This document shows positions 1 through 7,804 of a stretch of 64,000 nucleotides of DNA, in pieces. This DNA is from Gammaproteobacteria bacterium (lineage in GTDB: Bacteria > Pseudomonadota > Gammaproteobacteria > Pseudomonadales > Halieaceae), in the NCBI GenBank assembly GCA_030427485.1, contig JAUICG010000022.1:1-64000 (forward strand). Direction: 5' to 3'. The notes beneath the pieces were generated by a model. It had not been told where the DNA came from, did not search any database, and was given only the letters and a program-made list of their open reading frames with translations. A program made the position numbers and the translations under genes. The number at the start of each line of letters is the position of its first letter. Position 1 is the stretch's first letter.

Positions 1-2
1 AT

Positions 3-152
3 GGTGTTACCAGCGACGAGCGTGAGCGCCTCAAGGAACTGGAGCGGGAGAACCGTGAGCTGAAGCGAGCCAACGAGATCCTGCGCAAGGCGTCGGCTTA
101 TTTTGCCCAGGCGGAGAGCGACGGGCAGGCCCTCCTGCGCCGACCGAAGTGA
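3..152 (+). pseudogene. IS3-family transposase OrfA, C-terminal part (runs off window start)
   Basis: The frame is open from the window edge and encodes about 49 residues rich in Glu, Arg and Lys with a leucine-zipper-like pattern ([20 protein letters not shown]). This is the typical C-terminal coiled coil of IS3-family OrfA, the helix-turn-helix DNA-binding subunit. The stop overlaps the start of the OrfB frame, the usual IS3 layout in which a frameshift makes the OrfAB transposase. The N-terminus lies outside the window, so completeness cannot be judged. The downstream OrfB is broken, so the element is unlikely to be active. Confidence 0.8.
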
Positions 153-558
153 TGGTGTCGTTTATCGACGAGCACCGGGATGAGTACGGGGTCGAGCCGA
201 TCTGTAGCCAGCTGCCGATTGCCCCGTCTACCTTCTACGACCACCAGATGAAACGCTCCCGGCCAGAGCGTCGATCAGGCCGCGCCCAGCGGGATGATGC
301 CCTGTGCCCGGAGATTCAGCGGGTCTGGGAGGCGAATTTCCGGGTCTACGGCGCCCACAAGGTCTGGAAACAGCTCAACCGCGAAGACATCGAGGTGGCG
401 CGCTGTACGGTGGAGCGGTTGATGAAGCGCCTGGGCTTGGAAGGCGCCAGGCGTGGTAAGGGTTGCCGGACAACGATCCCGGATACGGGGGGGGACCGCC
501 CTGCTGACCTGGTACAGCGCCAGTTTGTGGCGGAGCGGCCGAACCAGCTGTGGGTGGC

Positions 559-873
559 GGAGGGTCGAACGTGGCGCAGGTAATCAGTGACCATGCTGTA
601 GCCACCGGTAAAACCCAGACCGCGTATCTCCCGGAGCAAGCGTGACCCGGAGAGGTCCGGGTATTGGCCTATGCGCTGGTCAAGATAGGGCCGGAAGGCA
701 TCCAGTTTGGTTGGCCTGGGCTGCCTGGGGCCATAGGTCGGCACCGACAGTCCTTGGCGCAGGTATTTACGGACCGTCTTGCGATCCAGCCCGACGCGTT
801 CTGCGATGGCCTGGATGGACAGTCCCTGGTCTTTCAAATTGTGAATCATGAACATCTCCCCCAATGACAGCAC
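559..873 (-). pseudogene. istA: IS21-family transposase IstA, N-terminal fragment
   Basis: Read on the minus strand from a GTG near 873, the frame gives LSLGEMFMIHNLKDQGLS, then IAERVGLDRKTVRKYL, the N-terminal helix-turn-helix of IS21-type IstA. It continues to a YLRHVRP segment near 559 and is then fused to antisense IS3 DNA. The DDE core and the IstB helper are absent. The outer end of the element lies just upstream at about 965-1012, so only the left end and roughly the first hundred codons survive. Confidence 0.8.
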
Positions 874-964
874 GATGCAGTCCTCCGCTACCCGACGTGG
901 TAGAGCAAGCGTCGTGCTGGACTGACAAATCGACAAGCTCATATGCCTGTCTCCCGTTTAAGGG

Positions 965-1012
965 TGGGGAATTTTACTTCGGCGGTTTTGGGGTAGTTTT
1001 ACATCGGCGGTT
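965..1012 (-). repeat. Tandem 24-bp terminal repeats of the IS21-like element
   Basis: Two adjacent 24-base units (965-988 and 989-1012) share TGGGG, TTTTAC and TCGGCGGTT in the same order and differ at a few positions. IS21-family ends commonly carry several such repeats as transposase-binding sites. They lie upstream of the IstA fragment and touch the resuming IS3 OrfB sequence, so they mark the outer boundary of the insertion. Confidence 0.7.
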
Positions 1013-1351
1013 ACACACGCGGTCCCTGGCGGACGGTAGACGAAGTGGAGTATGCAACCCTGGAATGGGTCGACTGGTTTAACAACCGGCGACTGCTGAA
1101 ACCGATTGGGGACATCCCACCGGTGGAGTTCGAAATGGCGTATTATCGCCAGGAGGAAGAGTCGGCCATGGCGGCCTGACTCAAACAATTGAGCCTCCGG
1201 AATTCCCGGGGCGATTCTCCCAGATGGCTTAGACTGGGCTGATACGACAAATGTTGCTACCAGAACGGAATTTGGAAACGGAGTGCTAGCGGGAGGAGCT
1301 TGGTTCTACCGCGCAGTTCCTTAAACGAGTTAAAAAGTGTTGAGGCTGACT

Positions 1352-1429
1352 TCATTGGCCGCCACCGGGTCGAATCAGCTGAGCCAGGGTGGTGAGTAGG
1401 TGAAGCAGCAGGTAAATGATGTCTTTCAT
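1352..1429 (-). pseudogene. Remnant N-terminus of a DDE transposase (second copy)
   Basis: A 25-codon minus-strand reading (MKDIIYLLLHLLTTLAQLI, then RPGG) ends in a stop. It matches the first residues of the longer transposase at 2211-3092 (MKDVIFLLLHLLSTVARLI, then QPGG). It lies about 70-90 bp inside a copy of the same terminal motif (1497-1516), the same spacing as in the longer copy. It is therefore the left end of a second, almost fully deleted copy of that element. Confidence 0.75.
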
Positions 1430-1496
1430 GCTGTCCGAGAGCAATATCCGTCGGCGCAAGCCGCAATAGCTAACCTTCTGATACTCATGGAGGATT

Positions 1497-1516
1497 AACA
1501 ATTCGCCGTGCACAGG
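1497..1516 (-). repeat. Terminal motif of the DDE element, copy 1
   Basis: On the minus strand this reads CCTGTGCACGGCGAATTG followed by TTAAT. It lies upstream of the 1352-1429 transposase remnant and matches copies at 2261-2280 and 3161-3180 in the same orientation. It marks the outer left end of the element. Confidence 0.75.
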
Positions 1517-1599
1517 TTTTCAAAGCCGAACTCCGAACTTCTTTCGAGCCCCGAGTCGTTGCGAAATCGTCCAAGAAGAACAACCTTCTACATGTACAT

Positions 1600-1887
1600 T
1601 CACAGCTGTTTCTCAAAGTCCTGACTTTTTAAGACCCTAATAATTTTCACGTCATTTCCATCGACACGATAGAAGATCGAATGTACCCCGCACACGCTGC
1701 GTCTGTATCCTTCGCGGAGATGGTCGACAGCAGGGTACAGTAACGGCTGATCGGCCAACACGGTAAATCGACGTTCTAACTGATCGCGGTAACGGTTTGA
1801 CTGAGCTATACCAAAGTGTTCGTCGCCGAAAAGGGCTATAGCTATCAGATCTTCTTCGGCAGCCTTTGATAGCCGGTACCTACCCAC
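1600..1887 (-). CDS. parE: ParE/RelE-type toxin of a ParDE module
   Basis: A compact protein of about 95 residues with the ParE/RelE core: RYRLSKAAEEDL at the start, a central helical hairpin, LYPAVDHLREGYRRSVCG, then HSIFYRVDGNDVKIIRVL and a short tail. ParE toxins usually poison DNA gyrase; the substrate of this member is not visible. The GTG at 1887 overlaps the antitoxin stop by a few bases and places the conserved RYRLS strand at the N-terminus as in the family. An ATG at 1914 in the same frame is the alternative. It is translationally coupled to the upstream antitoxin and flanked on both sides by ends of the same insertion element. Confidence 0.85.
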   Translation of the reverse strand: MGRYRLSKAAEEDLIAIALFGDEHFGIAQSNRYRDQLERRFTVLADQPLLYPAVDHLREGYRRSVCGVHSIFYRVDGNDVKIIRVLKSQDFEKQL

Positions 1888-2131
1888 GGCGTCGGGCGTC
1901 TGCCCAAATTTCATCAACACTGCGATCTGTGAAACCGCTCTGCTCCCCTTCAATCAATGCTGCGCGAATTGCTTCGATTTGGGCGGGAATTTCCTGCTCC
2001 CGCATTTGTCGCTCGCGAATTAACTCACGAATAATTTCGCTTTCGTTTCCGAAATGTCCGGTCTTGATTTGAGCCTTAATCCAGTTGTCTTGCTGCTCCG
2101 TTACCGAGATGCTTTTTTTGACCATTCCCAT
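1880..2131 (-). CDS. parD: ParD-family antitoxin
   Basis: An 83-residue protein whose N-terminus (KKSISVTEQQDNWIKAQI, then GHFGNESEIIRELIRER) is a ribbon-helix-helix fold. The acidic C-terminal half (from about residue 48) would wrap the toxin. The start at 2131 follows a GGAG Shine-Dalgarno. The stop overlaps the toxin gene, the usual antitoxin-first order that couples translation. ParD proteins repress their own promoter, and an imperfect palindrome overlaps the -10 box just upstream. The pair may stabilise the surrounding accessory DNA. Confidence 0.88.
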   Translation of the reverse strand: MGMVKKSISVTEQQDNWIKAQIKTGHFGNESEIIRELIRERQMREQEIPAQIEAIRAALIEGEQSGFTDRSVDEIWADARRRG

Positions 2132-2164
2132 GATTGACTCTCCAGAGGGCGAATGCGTTAAATG

Positions 2165-2203
2165 CTACCAGGTAGTATATATTACGCCTACATCTCCTAT
2201 CCA
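2165..2203 (-). promoter_or_regulatory. parDE promoter with overlapping operator
   Basis: On the minus strand a -35-like TGGATA (2198-2203) is followed after 18 bp by TATACT (2174-2179), a good -10. The palindrome CTACC-A-GGTAG (2165-2175) overlaps the -10, the position expected for ParD autorepression. The start codon is about 40 bp downstream. The boxes are read by eye; binding by ParD is inferred from the family. Confidence 0.6.
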
Positions 2204-2210
2204 TGGGAAT

Positions 2211-3092
2211 TTACGGTTTCAGGGTCAAGGTCTTAACTTGTTGAATTGCAATAAAAAATAGCAATTCGCCACACACAGGTAGAGATTTGATCTCCTCAAC
2301 GTCGAGTACGCAGAGATTCGCTTTCCATCGATGGTATTGGAAGAGCGGATCATTGTCTGAACTGAGCCGCTGCGGCCAGCCTTCTCCAGAAGTAGCTTCG
2401 TTGAACATTCGGCAGACAGCAGGACCGTCAACGTTCCCAGCATGGACGCCGAAGCCAACAATTCTGCGGGTGTATTGGTCCAACACCACCATGATCCAGT
2501 GGGTCCTTAGAGTAATGGATTCGGCACGAAACAGATCTACGCTCCATAGACTGTCCTTCGCGTGGCCGAGAGTTGTAAGCCAGGAGGGCCCGCGGTCTGC
2601 AGGATCTGGCTTATAGTGGACAGCCAGCACGCGCCGAACGATATCTTTGTCTAGATCTAGGCCGAATGCCAGGTTGATCTGTTGCGCTATTCGAGGGCAG
2701 CCAAAGCGAGGATTTAGCTGCTTCATCTCGACAATTGCCTCAATGACTTCCTTTGACGGTCCCTTCGGCCCTGGCTTTCTACCACCACGGGGTGAGTACA
2801 GTAGCCGATACTTCCGCTTCTTCAGTGCATTGTGGAAAGAAAGCAGAGCGGATGGCTTGATGATGATTGCTGATCTGAGCAGGCGGCGGGGATTCAGGAA
2901 CAGTGATAAGAAGCCAAGTAGAGTGCGGTCTCTGGTGGTCAGATTGGGCGCCCGTTGGCGTGATCTGCTGTGGATGATCAGTTGCTGTTTGAGTAGCAGG
3001 TTCTCGGCGATAATGGTGCGGCTACCACCTGGCTGGATGAGTCTCGCGACGGTTGAAAGTAGGTGGAGCAGTAGGAAAATGACGTCTTTCAT
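2211..3092 (-). pseudogene. DDE/rve integrase-core transposase, C-terminally truncated
   Basis: The frame begins MKDVIFLLLHLLSTVARLI and has a helical N-terminal region, a GRKPGPKGPSKEV linker and an integrase core with SVDLF (first Asp, about residue 168) and SSDNDPLFQ (second Asp, about 246). It reaches EEIKSLP at about 272 and then reads into a second copy of the element's own terminal motif (2261-2280). The third acidic residue, in the segment that normally follows EIKS, is missing, so it should be inactive. It looks as if another copy of the element inserted here and was then deleted. Confidence 0.8.
2261..2280 (-). repeat. Terminal motif of the DDE element, copy 2
   Basis: On the minus strand CCTGTGTGTGGCGAATTG begins exactly where the transposase at 2211-3092 loses similarity to its family. 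It is a directly oriented copy of the motifs at 1497-1516 and 3161-3180. Similarity between copies extends some 40 bp inward, ending in an AAGTTA or AGGTTA segment. Confidence 0.75.
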
Positions 3093-3160
3093 AACTACTG
3101 AGTGTAGAAAATCTGCTCTGTTGCAGTAAACGTCAACTCATTGATATCGTTGATGAATTA

Positions 3161-3180
3161 GTAATTCGCCATGCACAGGA
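3161..3180 (-). repeat. Terminal motif of the DDE element, copy 3 (boundary resolved)
   Basis: On the minus strand CCTGTGCATGGCGAATTA ends about 70 bp upstream of the transposase start at 3092. Immediately outside it, at 3180, an unrelated transposase frame begins, so the outer boundary of the element can be placed to within a base or two. Confidence 0.8.
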
Positions 3181-3332
3181 AGTTCAAGTCAGTTAAGCAG
3201 GCGCAGAGATTTCTGGTTGCCCATGCTGCTGTTTCAAATCTATTCAACTTGGGTAGGCACCTGATCAAGGCTGAACATCATCGTATTCTCAGGGTCAGTG
3301 CGTTTGCAGAATGGAGCAGGGCGGTGGCTTGA
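3180..3332 (+). pseudogene. IS6-like DDE transposase, C-terminal fragment
   Basis: Fifty codons ending in a stop give KSVKQAQRFLVAHAAVSNLF, then NLGRHLIKAEHHRI and FAEWSRAVA. I recognise this as the C-terminal helical part of an IS6-type DDE transposase. The 5' side is cut exactly at the terminal motif of the neighbouring element, which must have inserted into this older element. There is no start codon or catalytic core. Assignment to IS6 rests on recall of the C-terminal pattern. Confidence 0.6.
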
Positions 3333-3370
3333 GATCGGGCGGCGGAATTCTGCGGCATCGATGAGTTAAT

Positions 3371-3667
3371 TTGCCAGAACCCTGGCGAACGAAGTGGGAC
3401 AACCTATCCGCCTACTTCAAGTATCCGCCGGACATTCGCCGGGTGATCTATACGACGAATTCCATTGAAGCTGTCCACCGGCAGTTCCGGAAGCTGACCA
3501 AAACGAAGGGCGGCTTCCCGAACGAGGACAGCCTGCTAGAACTGCTTTATCTGGGCGTTCAAAACGCCAGCAAGAAATGGACGATGCCGGTCCAGGGCTG
3601 GAACATCACGCTATCCCAGCTGGCCATCTTCTTCGAGGGTCGGCTTGATGGTGTATTGGATCTGTGA
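3371..3667 (+). pseudogene. IS256-family transposase, C-terminal fragment
   Basis: The last roughly 98 residues of an IS256-type (mutator) transposase are present: YFKYPPDIRRVIYTTNSIEA, then FRKLTKTKGGFPNEDS, LLYLGVQNASKKW and a closing IFFEGRL. IS256 transposases are about 400 residues long, so three quarters of the gene, including most of the DDE core, is gone. The right terminal repeat of the element follows at 3691-3716. Confidence 0.85.
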
Positions 3668-3690
3668 TCAGATGACTAACGAGGAATTAC

Positions 3691-3716
3691 TGTGACACAT
3701 AATTCTAAACACTCCC
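3691..3716 (+). repeat. Probable right terminal repeat of the IS256 remnant
   Basis: TGTGACACATAATTC followed by TAAACACTCCC, 23 bp after the transposase stop, resembles the conserved ACACAAAATT...ACACTCCC ends of IS256 elements. No matching left end is visible in the window. Confidence 0.55.
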
Positions 3717-3781
3717 GGCGGACATACCATTACTGCAGTATCTCGAGTGAGGTGCGCCATAGATTCGGGTGCACAGTTCGT

Positions 3782-6700
3782 CTACCATCCTCGCACGAAA
3801 TGTTCCTGCTGTTCTAGGTACTTTTCCTCTTCTATTCGCCTGTCCATTCTTTCGAGAAATTCACTGGCCCAATTACGAATTTCCTTAGACTCATGGCTGA
3901 GTAAAGGTAGTAGCACACCTTTATCAGCCTCGAGATTAAGGGCTAATGAACCACTCCAGGATCTACTGTAGAAATTTGCATAGACCTCAGATAGAAAATC
4001 TTCATTTGTCCCATATCGACGAATTAGTTCAAGTAACAAATCTGAAACTTGAGGTTTCTCTTCTTCAACTTCGATTAGTTTTAATGACTTGGCCACAAGT
4101 ATTAAGAATCGCTCGTTTGAACATAGGTTGACCACAGTATCCGCATCTAGAACACTGAATACGCTCGTCTTGTTGTGACGCGAACCTCGTCCACTTCCAA
4201 GCATCTCAACCAATCGAAAACTAGGGAATCCGAGCTCAAAGTCAATTAATCTCTGTAATATTTCGGACTGAGTTTCTTTAGTTGCCATGCCTAGAGCTGT
4301 GATGAATGTTGGATGTAAAACATCCCACAGGTCCGAATAGTCCACTTCATGCTGCGCTACCTGATCCAACATGAAGTTAAGTAAACGCGCCGAAAAATTT
4401 TGATCTCCTTCTGCAAGAAGCTTTTCGGCGCATCGTTGCCAATGGTAACCGTCGTGCTGCCGCGATTTTGAATCTCTAGCGAAGGATACGCTAACAAGCA
4501 AACTCTTAAGAAAATCATTAATCAACTGTTGGTCGTATTGATCGCGACCATGCAAGTACATAGCAATCACATCAAGTGCTACCCAGGCAAATGTGTCATC
4601 GATTGCAGAGAGATTCTCGCAGAAACCGACGATCTGAGCCTCTTCCAGATGGTCTAAACCGCGGCCATAGCTGAGCTGCGCGATTTCATTGCTATTTACC
4701 GCTCCTTTTCTAGTCAACTCAAGGGCGAGCTCCAGTCCCTTTGTTTCAATTTTTCCAGTTCTTAGTGCGTTCGGGAAAGATCTCTGCAACATCGGATCTT
4801 TGGCGAATCCTTGGATTGTATCCCACCAATGTTCGCGATCTGCTTCGTACATTCCAGCCAGGCATCCACCCACGAACTCAAATCTGCTGCGCTCAATAAC
4901 TGCTCTGTATTCTCTTATCAAATCATCTATAAAGGGCTTTACCTCTATGATATTGAATCTAGACACAAGCGCCTTGCCGAATGCATACGACCGCTTTTGC
5001 TCATTGAATGTAAGAATCAGCTCCAAATGCGGTGTCATTGTTTCAAGGCTACTCAGTTGCTCCGCATACTGAACTACATCAGCTGTAGCATGATCCACCA
5101 GATCACCATTCTCGTCCTGTTGATAATCTCGGGCCGGGTTAAGTACTCTTAGAAGTAGCTGTTCCTCTGCGTTCTCCTCTCCTGGCTTCATCAAGTCTTG
5201 CCAACTCAGCAATGCAGTTCGAACTGATTCTGATGCAGTATCTCCGTCAAATTGCAGTGCATTAGAAATCGATTGAGCCGCTGACGGCCAATATTTTCCA
5301 TGCAGCTCTAGCAATCTTCGAATTATGCGGTCCAGAGTATCAAGCATGCCATCCCGGACAAGGCCCCGAATTTCGGAGCCCAGAGCCGCCATCGCGGCGT
5401 CAGTTGTATGGGGTCGCTGAGACAATTCAATTAAGATTTCTAAGCACTGCTCCCAATAACTGAAAACTTGATCCCATGTCTTGGGTAACCACTCTTCTAA
5501 TTCTGGCTTCGTCCCCTGCTTTTCGGCACCTAGCATTCGACCGGCACCAAAAGTCTCGATTGCCGATCCAATAGCGCCCACCAAAATGTGGTCAACCGCT
5601 GGTTTATCGAGAGATATCAACTCCTTCAGAACTTCTAGCCTCTGAGAATAATCGGCTTCTGTTCCACAGTTTCGCCAGCGGAAAAGCTGACAAAAAATGC
5701 CGGTAGAGTTGTTACTAAAACGCTCGTTTTCACAGCACGCCAATTTGGCCAAGCAGTGTACAGATCTCGAAAAGTAGCTTCGATGCCAACACAGCATCTC
5801 CAAGGACCAAACTAGATTTCTGCGGGTGTCAGCTGCAATTTCTCGTACATCATCATCGCTAAGACTCCGGAAAATCCTAGCGAGAGTTTCACTTGTTACG
5901 GAAGGGTTTACTTCAACTAGAGCGCGGAATAGTTGAGAACCCTTGCTAGAAAGCAACAATTCCGCTTGGCCGAAAGGGCGAGCTTCATCCATGAAGTTCG
6001 CAACAAATTCGTTAACGTTAGGCGAGCTATCCAAATATGTTAGCTGGCTACAAAAACTTTCCAATAGCTCTTGCGGCATTTCAGAGATAAGTTCGCTTTG
6101 TCTTGGGAAAAGGCTCTCGTTCCACCATTCCATTGCTAGATTTAAAGCAAGAGGTTTTGGAACTAAGCGAGCGAAGTTTCCCGCACACTGCAATATATCC
6201 CTGCCTGAAAACCTACTTATCGTCTTATCGTAGTCAATCCTAGTTGCATCAGATATTTTGCAAAAGAATTCCACTCTTTTTTTGTCTTCTAGAGTTTCCC
6301 CCACGTACTGGAATGAGTCGAATAGGGCCAATACTTTTAGAACTTCTCTCTGTTTGTCCGGAAGAGTGCCGTCAGCATCGATAAGCTTTTCGACGAAGTC
6401 TCTCTCTTCCAATTGCACTTCTAGAGCGCCATCTTCATTGAGTTTGTGAGTCAGCCACTCCACAAGCAAAGGAAATCCTTCAACAAACTTCGTAACACGG
6501 TCAACAGTATTGTCGTCAATGTCTCTTAGAACTGAGCGTAGCAGCTCCCCAACTTTGTCAGGCTGAAGTTTCTCCAATTTGATATGAACAGAGTTGTCCA
6601 CAACATCATGATAGAAGTTAACAGTTACAATTTTTAGGCGGCCATCGCTTCGTTGCAAAAGTTTTCTTAAATCGTTATGTAGCTTGACTCCGCAGTGCTC

Positions 6701-7687
6701 AATGACAACTAGGCCCTCAGCTGACTCGTCAACTGCAAGGCTCAAGCTTTGTAGAATCAAGTCAAATTGACGAGATGCGTCATAGATTAGAATTTGATCT
6801 TCTGGAATATCATTGCGTTGAATGTACTCAATTAGGAGCCTTGATTTTCCCAGTCCGGAGAGCCCAGTCAATCGCACCAGCGCGATGTCATCCTCTAGAG
6901 CCTCGGACAATGATTGGAAGGCTTCTCTACGCTTTCCATCTTCGACATATTCTAACTTGTGAGCCCTGTCAAATTTTAGCCAGTCCGAATAACCACGCGA
7001 AACTGAATTCCGATATTTGGTAAGACGAGTGCTTTGCAAGACAAACTTAGCTATCTCTCTTACCACAATATCATCACTGCTTTTGGGCTTGCTTACGGAT
7101 TTGTGATCGGTGCCAGGGATTGTGACACTGTCGATATAATGTGCCCTTGCACTCATAGATGCTACATAGTTTGGTACCTCAGCGACCAAATTCAGGACAT
7201 CGATGTATTGTCTGGACTCTAGCCTGATCCAATAGTCATTCAAGTCTCGAAGATCCTCAGAATTTATCCTCAAGGCCTTCAAATGCTTGTTTCTCGGGTT
7301 CGCAACTTTACCAATATTGGCGGCGCCAGAGCCCTGATGTGGAACGTCTAAGAAGCAAACTCTAGAAATATTATGTTTAGTATTCGTAGCTTCGAGACGT
7401 TGGAACAACTTCTTAATAACCACACCACCATTACTATGCCCAATAAGCACAATCTCATCTTTTTCAAGATCTCCACATTGGTCGAGTAACTGTGTAGTTA
7501 GTGATTCCGCAATAGTGAATAGATCTGGAGCTACTTTGTGAGGTTTGTACCAAGGAGGAGAGGTATAGGAGAGGAAACGAATCGTGTGCGAAACTTCAGG
7601 ATTCTGATCCAAAAATTCTGGGAACTTTCCCCATGCTTTCTTGGAATTCGATCCATAACCATGAACGAAAAAAATATATCTGCGCAT
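3782..7687 (-). CDS. Alpha/beta-hydrolase-STAND NTPase fusion, candidate immune protein
   Basis: A 1301-residue protein. Residues 1-220 form an alpha/beta hydrolase: HGYG (9-12, oxyanion region), GHSNGG with nucleophile Ser85, a PHQGS motif (116-120, as in DUF676/PGAP1-like esterases) and a likely catalytic His195 in GTDHKSV. Residues 265-470 hold a P-loop NTPase with Walker A GLSGLGKS (275-282) and a Walker B-like strand LVVIEH near 326-331. The rest, about 800 residues, appears all-helical and repeat-like with no enzyme motif. This effector-switch-sensor layout is that of STAND ATPases, including bacterial Avs proteins and fungal NLR-like proteins with lipase-like N-termini. ATG 7687 places the first beta strand at the N-terminus; an upstream in-frame start at 7804 would add 39 residues without hydrolase features. 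The gene is AT-rich, has no partner gene and lies among transposon remnants. An antiphage role is inferred. Confidence 0.8.
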   Translation of the reverse strand: MRRYIFFVHGYGSNSKKAWGKFPEFLDQNPEVSHTIRFLSYTSPPWYKPHKVAPDLFTIAESLTTQLLDQCGDLEKDEIVLIGHSNGGVVIKKLFQRLEATNTKHNISRVCFLDVPHQGSGAANIGKVANPRNKHLKALRINSEDLRDLNDYWIRLESRQYIDVLNLVAEVPNYVASMSARAHYIDSVTIPGTDHKSVSKPKSSDDIVVREIAKFVLQSTRLTKYRNSVSRGYSDWLKFDRAHKLEYVEDGKRREAFQSLSEALEDDIALVRLTGLSGLGKSRLLIEYIQRNDIPEDQILIYDASRQFDLILQSLSLAVDESAEGLVVIEHCGVKLHNDLRKLLQRSDGRLKIVTVNFYHDVVDNSVHIKLEKLQPDKVGELLRSVLRDIDDNTVDRVTKFVEGFPLLVEWLTHKLNEDGALEVQLEERDFVEKLIDADGTLPDKQREVLKVLALFDSFQYVGETLEDKKRVEFFCKISDATRIDYDKTISRFSGRDILQCAGNFARLVPKPLALNLAMEWWNESLFPRQSELISEMPQELLESFCSQLTYLDSSPNVNEFVANFMDEARPFGQAELLLSSKGSQLFRALVEVNPSVTSETLARIFRSLSDDDVREIAADTRRNLVWSLEMLCWHRSYFSRSVHCLAKLACCENERFSNNSTGIFCQLFRWRNCGTEADYSQRLEVLKELISLDKPAVDHILVGAIGSAIETFGAGRMLGAEKQGTKPELEEWLPKTWDQVFSYWEQCLEILIELSQRPHTTDAAMAALGSEIRGLVRDGMLDTLDRIIRRLLELHGKYWPSAAQSISNALQFDGDTASESVRTALLSWQDLMKPGEENAEEQLLLRVLNPARDYQQDENGDLVDHATADVVQYAEQLSSLETMTPHLELILTFNEQKRSYAFGKALVSRFNIIEVKPFIDDLIREYRAVIERSRFEFVGGCLAGMYEADREHWWDTIQGFAKDPMLQRSFPNALRTGKIETKGLELALELTRKGAVNSNEIAQLSYGRGLDHLEEAQIVGFCENLSAIDDTFAWVALDVIAMYLHGRDQYDQQLINDFLKSLLVSVSFARDSKSRQHDGYHWQRCAEKLLAEGDQNFSARLLNFMLDQVAQHEVDYSDLWDVLHPTFITALGMATKETQSEILQRLIDFELGFPSFRLVEMLGSGRGSRHNKTSVFSVLDADTVVNLCSNERFLILVAKSLKLIEVEEEKPQVSDLLLELIRRYGTNEDFLSEVYANFYSRSWSGSLALNLEADKGVLLPLLSHESKEIRNWASEFLERMDRRIEEEKYLEQQEHFVRGW

Positions 7688-7804
7688 TTTTAGTCCATTA
7701 GATGCTTGGGATTTAAAGCCTCGGTCTGATCCGAAACTTTGTTGGTGCCGAGATTGACGATTTAGAGCTCCTGACCTCAGGCGTAATTTGACCAAGAAAA
7801 TCAA

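Larger units (their letters stand above)
152..1179 (+). pseudogene. IS3-family transposase OrfB, interrupted by an IS21 fragment
   Basis: Residues 1 to about 136 match the IS3 OrfB N-terminus (FIDEHRDEYGVEPICSQL, then YGAHKVWKQL and the NQLWVA entry to the integrase core). The match stops near 560, where antisense IS21 sequence begins. The OrfB C-terminus resumes at about 1021-1179 (LEWVDWFNNRRLL, then IGDIPPVEFEMAYY) and ends in a stop. Most of the DDE catalytic core is missing, so this is a dead gene. An IS21-like element inserted into OrfB, and a deletion then removed most of that element together with the middle of OrfB. An alternate GTG start lies three bases upstream at 149. Confidence 0.85.
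1..1217 (+). mobile_element. Decayed IS3 element with nested IS21 fragment
   Basis: Two overlapping IS3 frames, the nested IS21 end and a GC-rich segment after the OrfB stop (around 1192-1217, with CCGGAATTCCCGGGGCGATT) together define an IS3-family copy. That last segment looks like its right terminal repeat. The left end lies outside the window. No intact transposase remains. Confidence 0.7.

Noticed and set aside
1257-1466. 69-codon minus-strand frame
   Set aside because: It is out of frame with the transposase remnant at 1352-1429, whose 25 codons match the longer copy. This one has no recognisable content.
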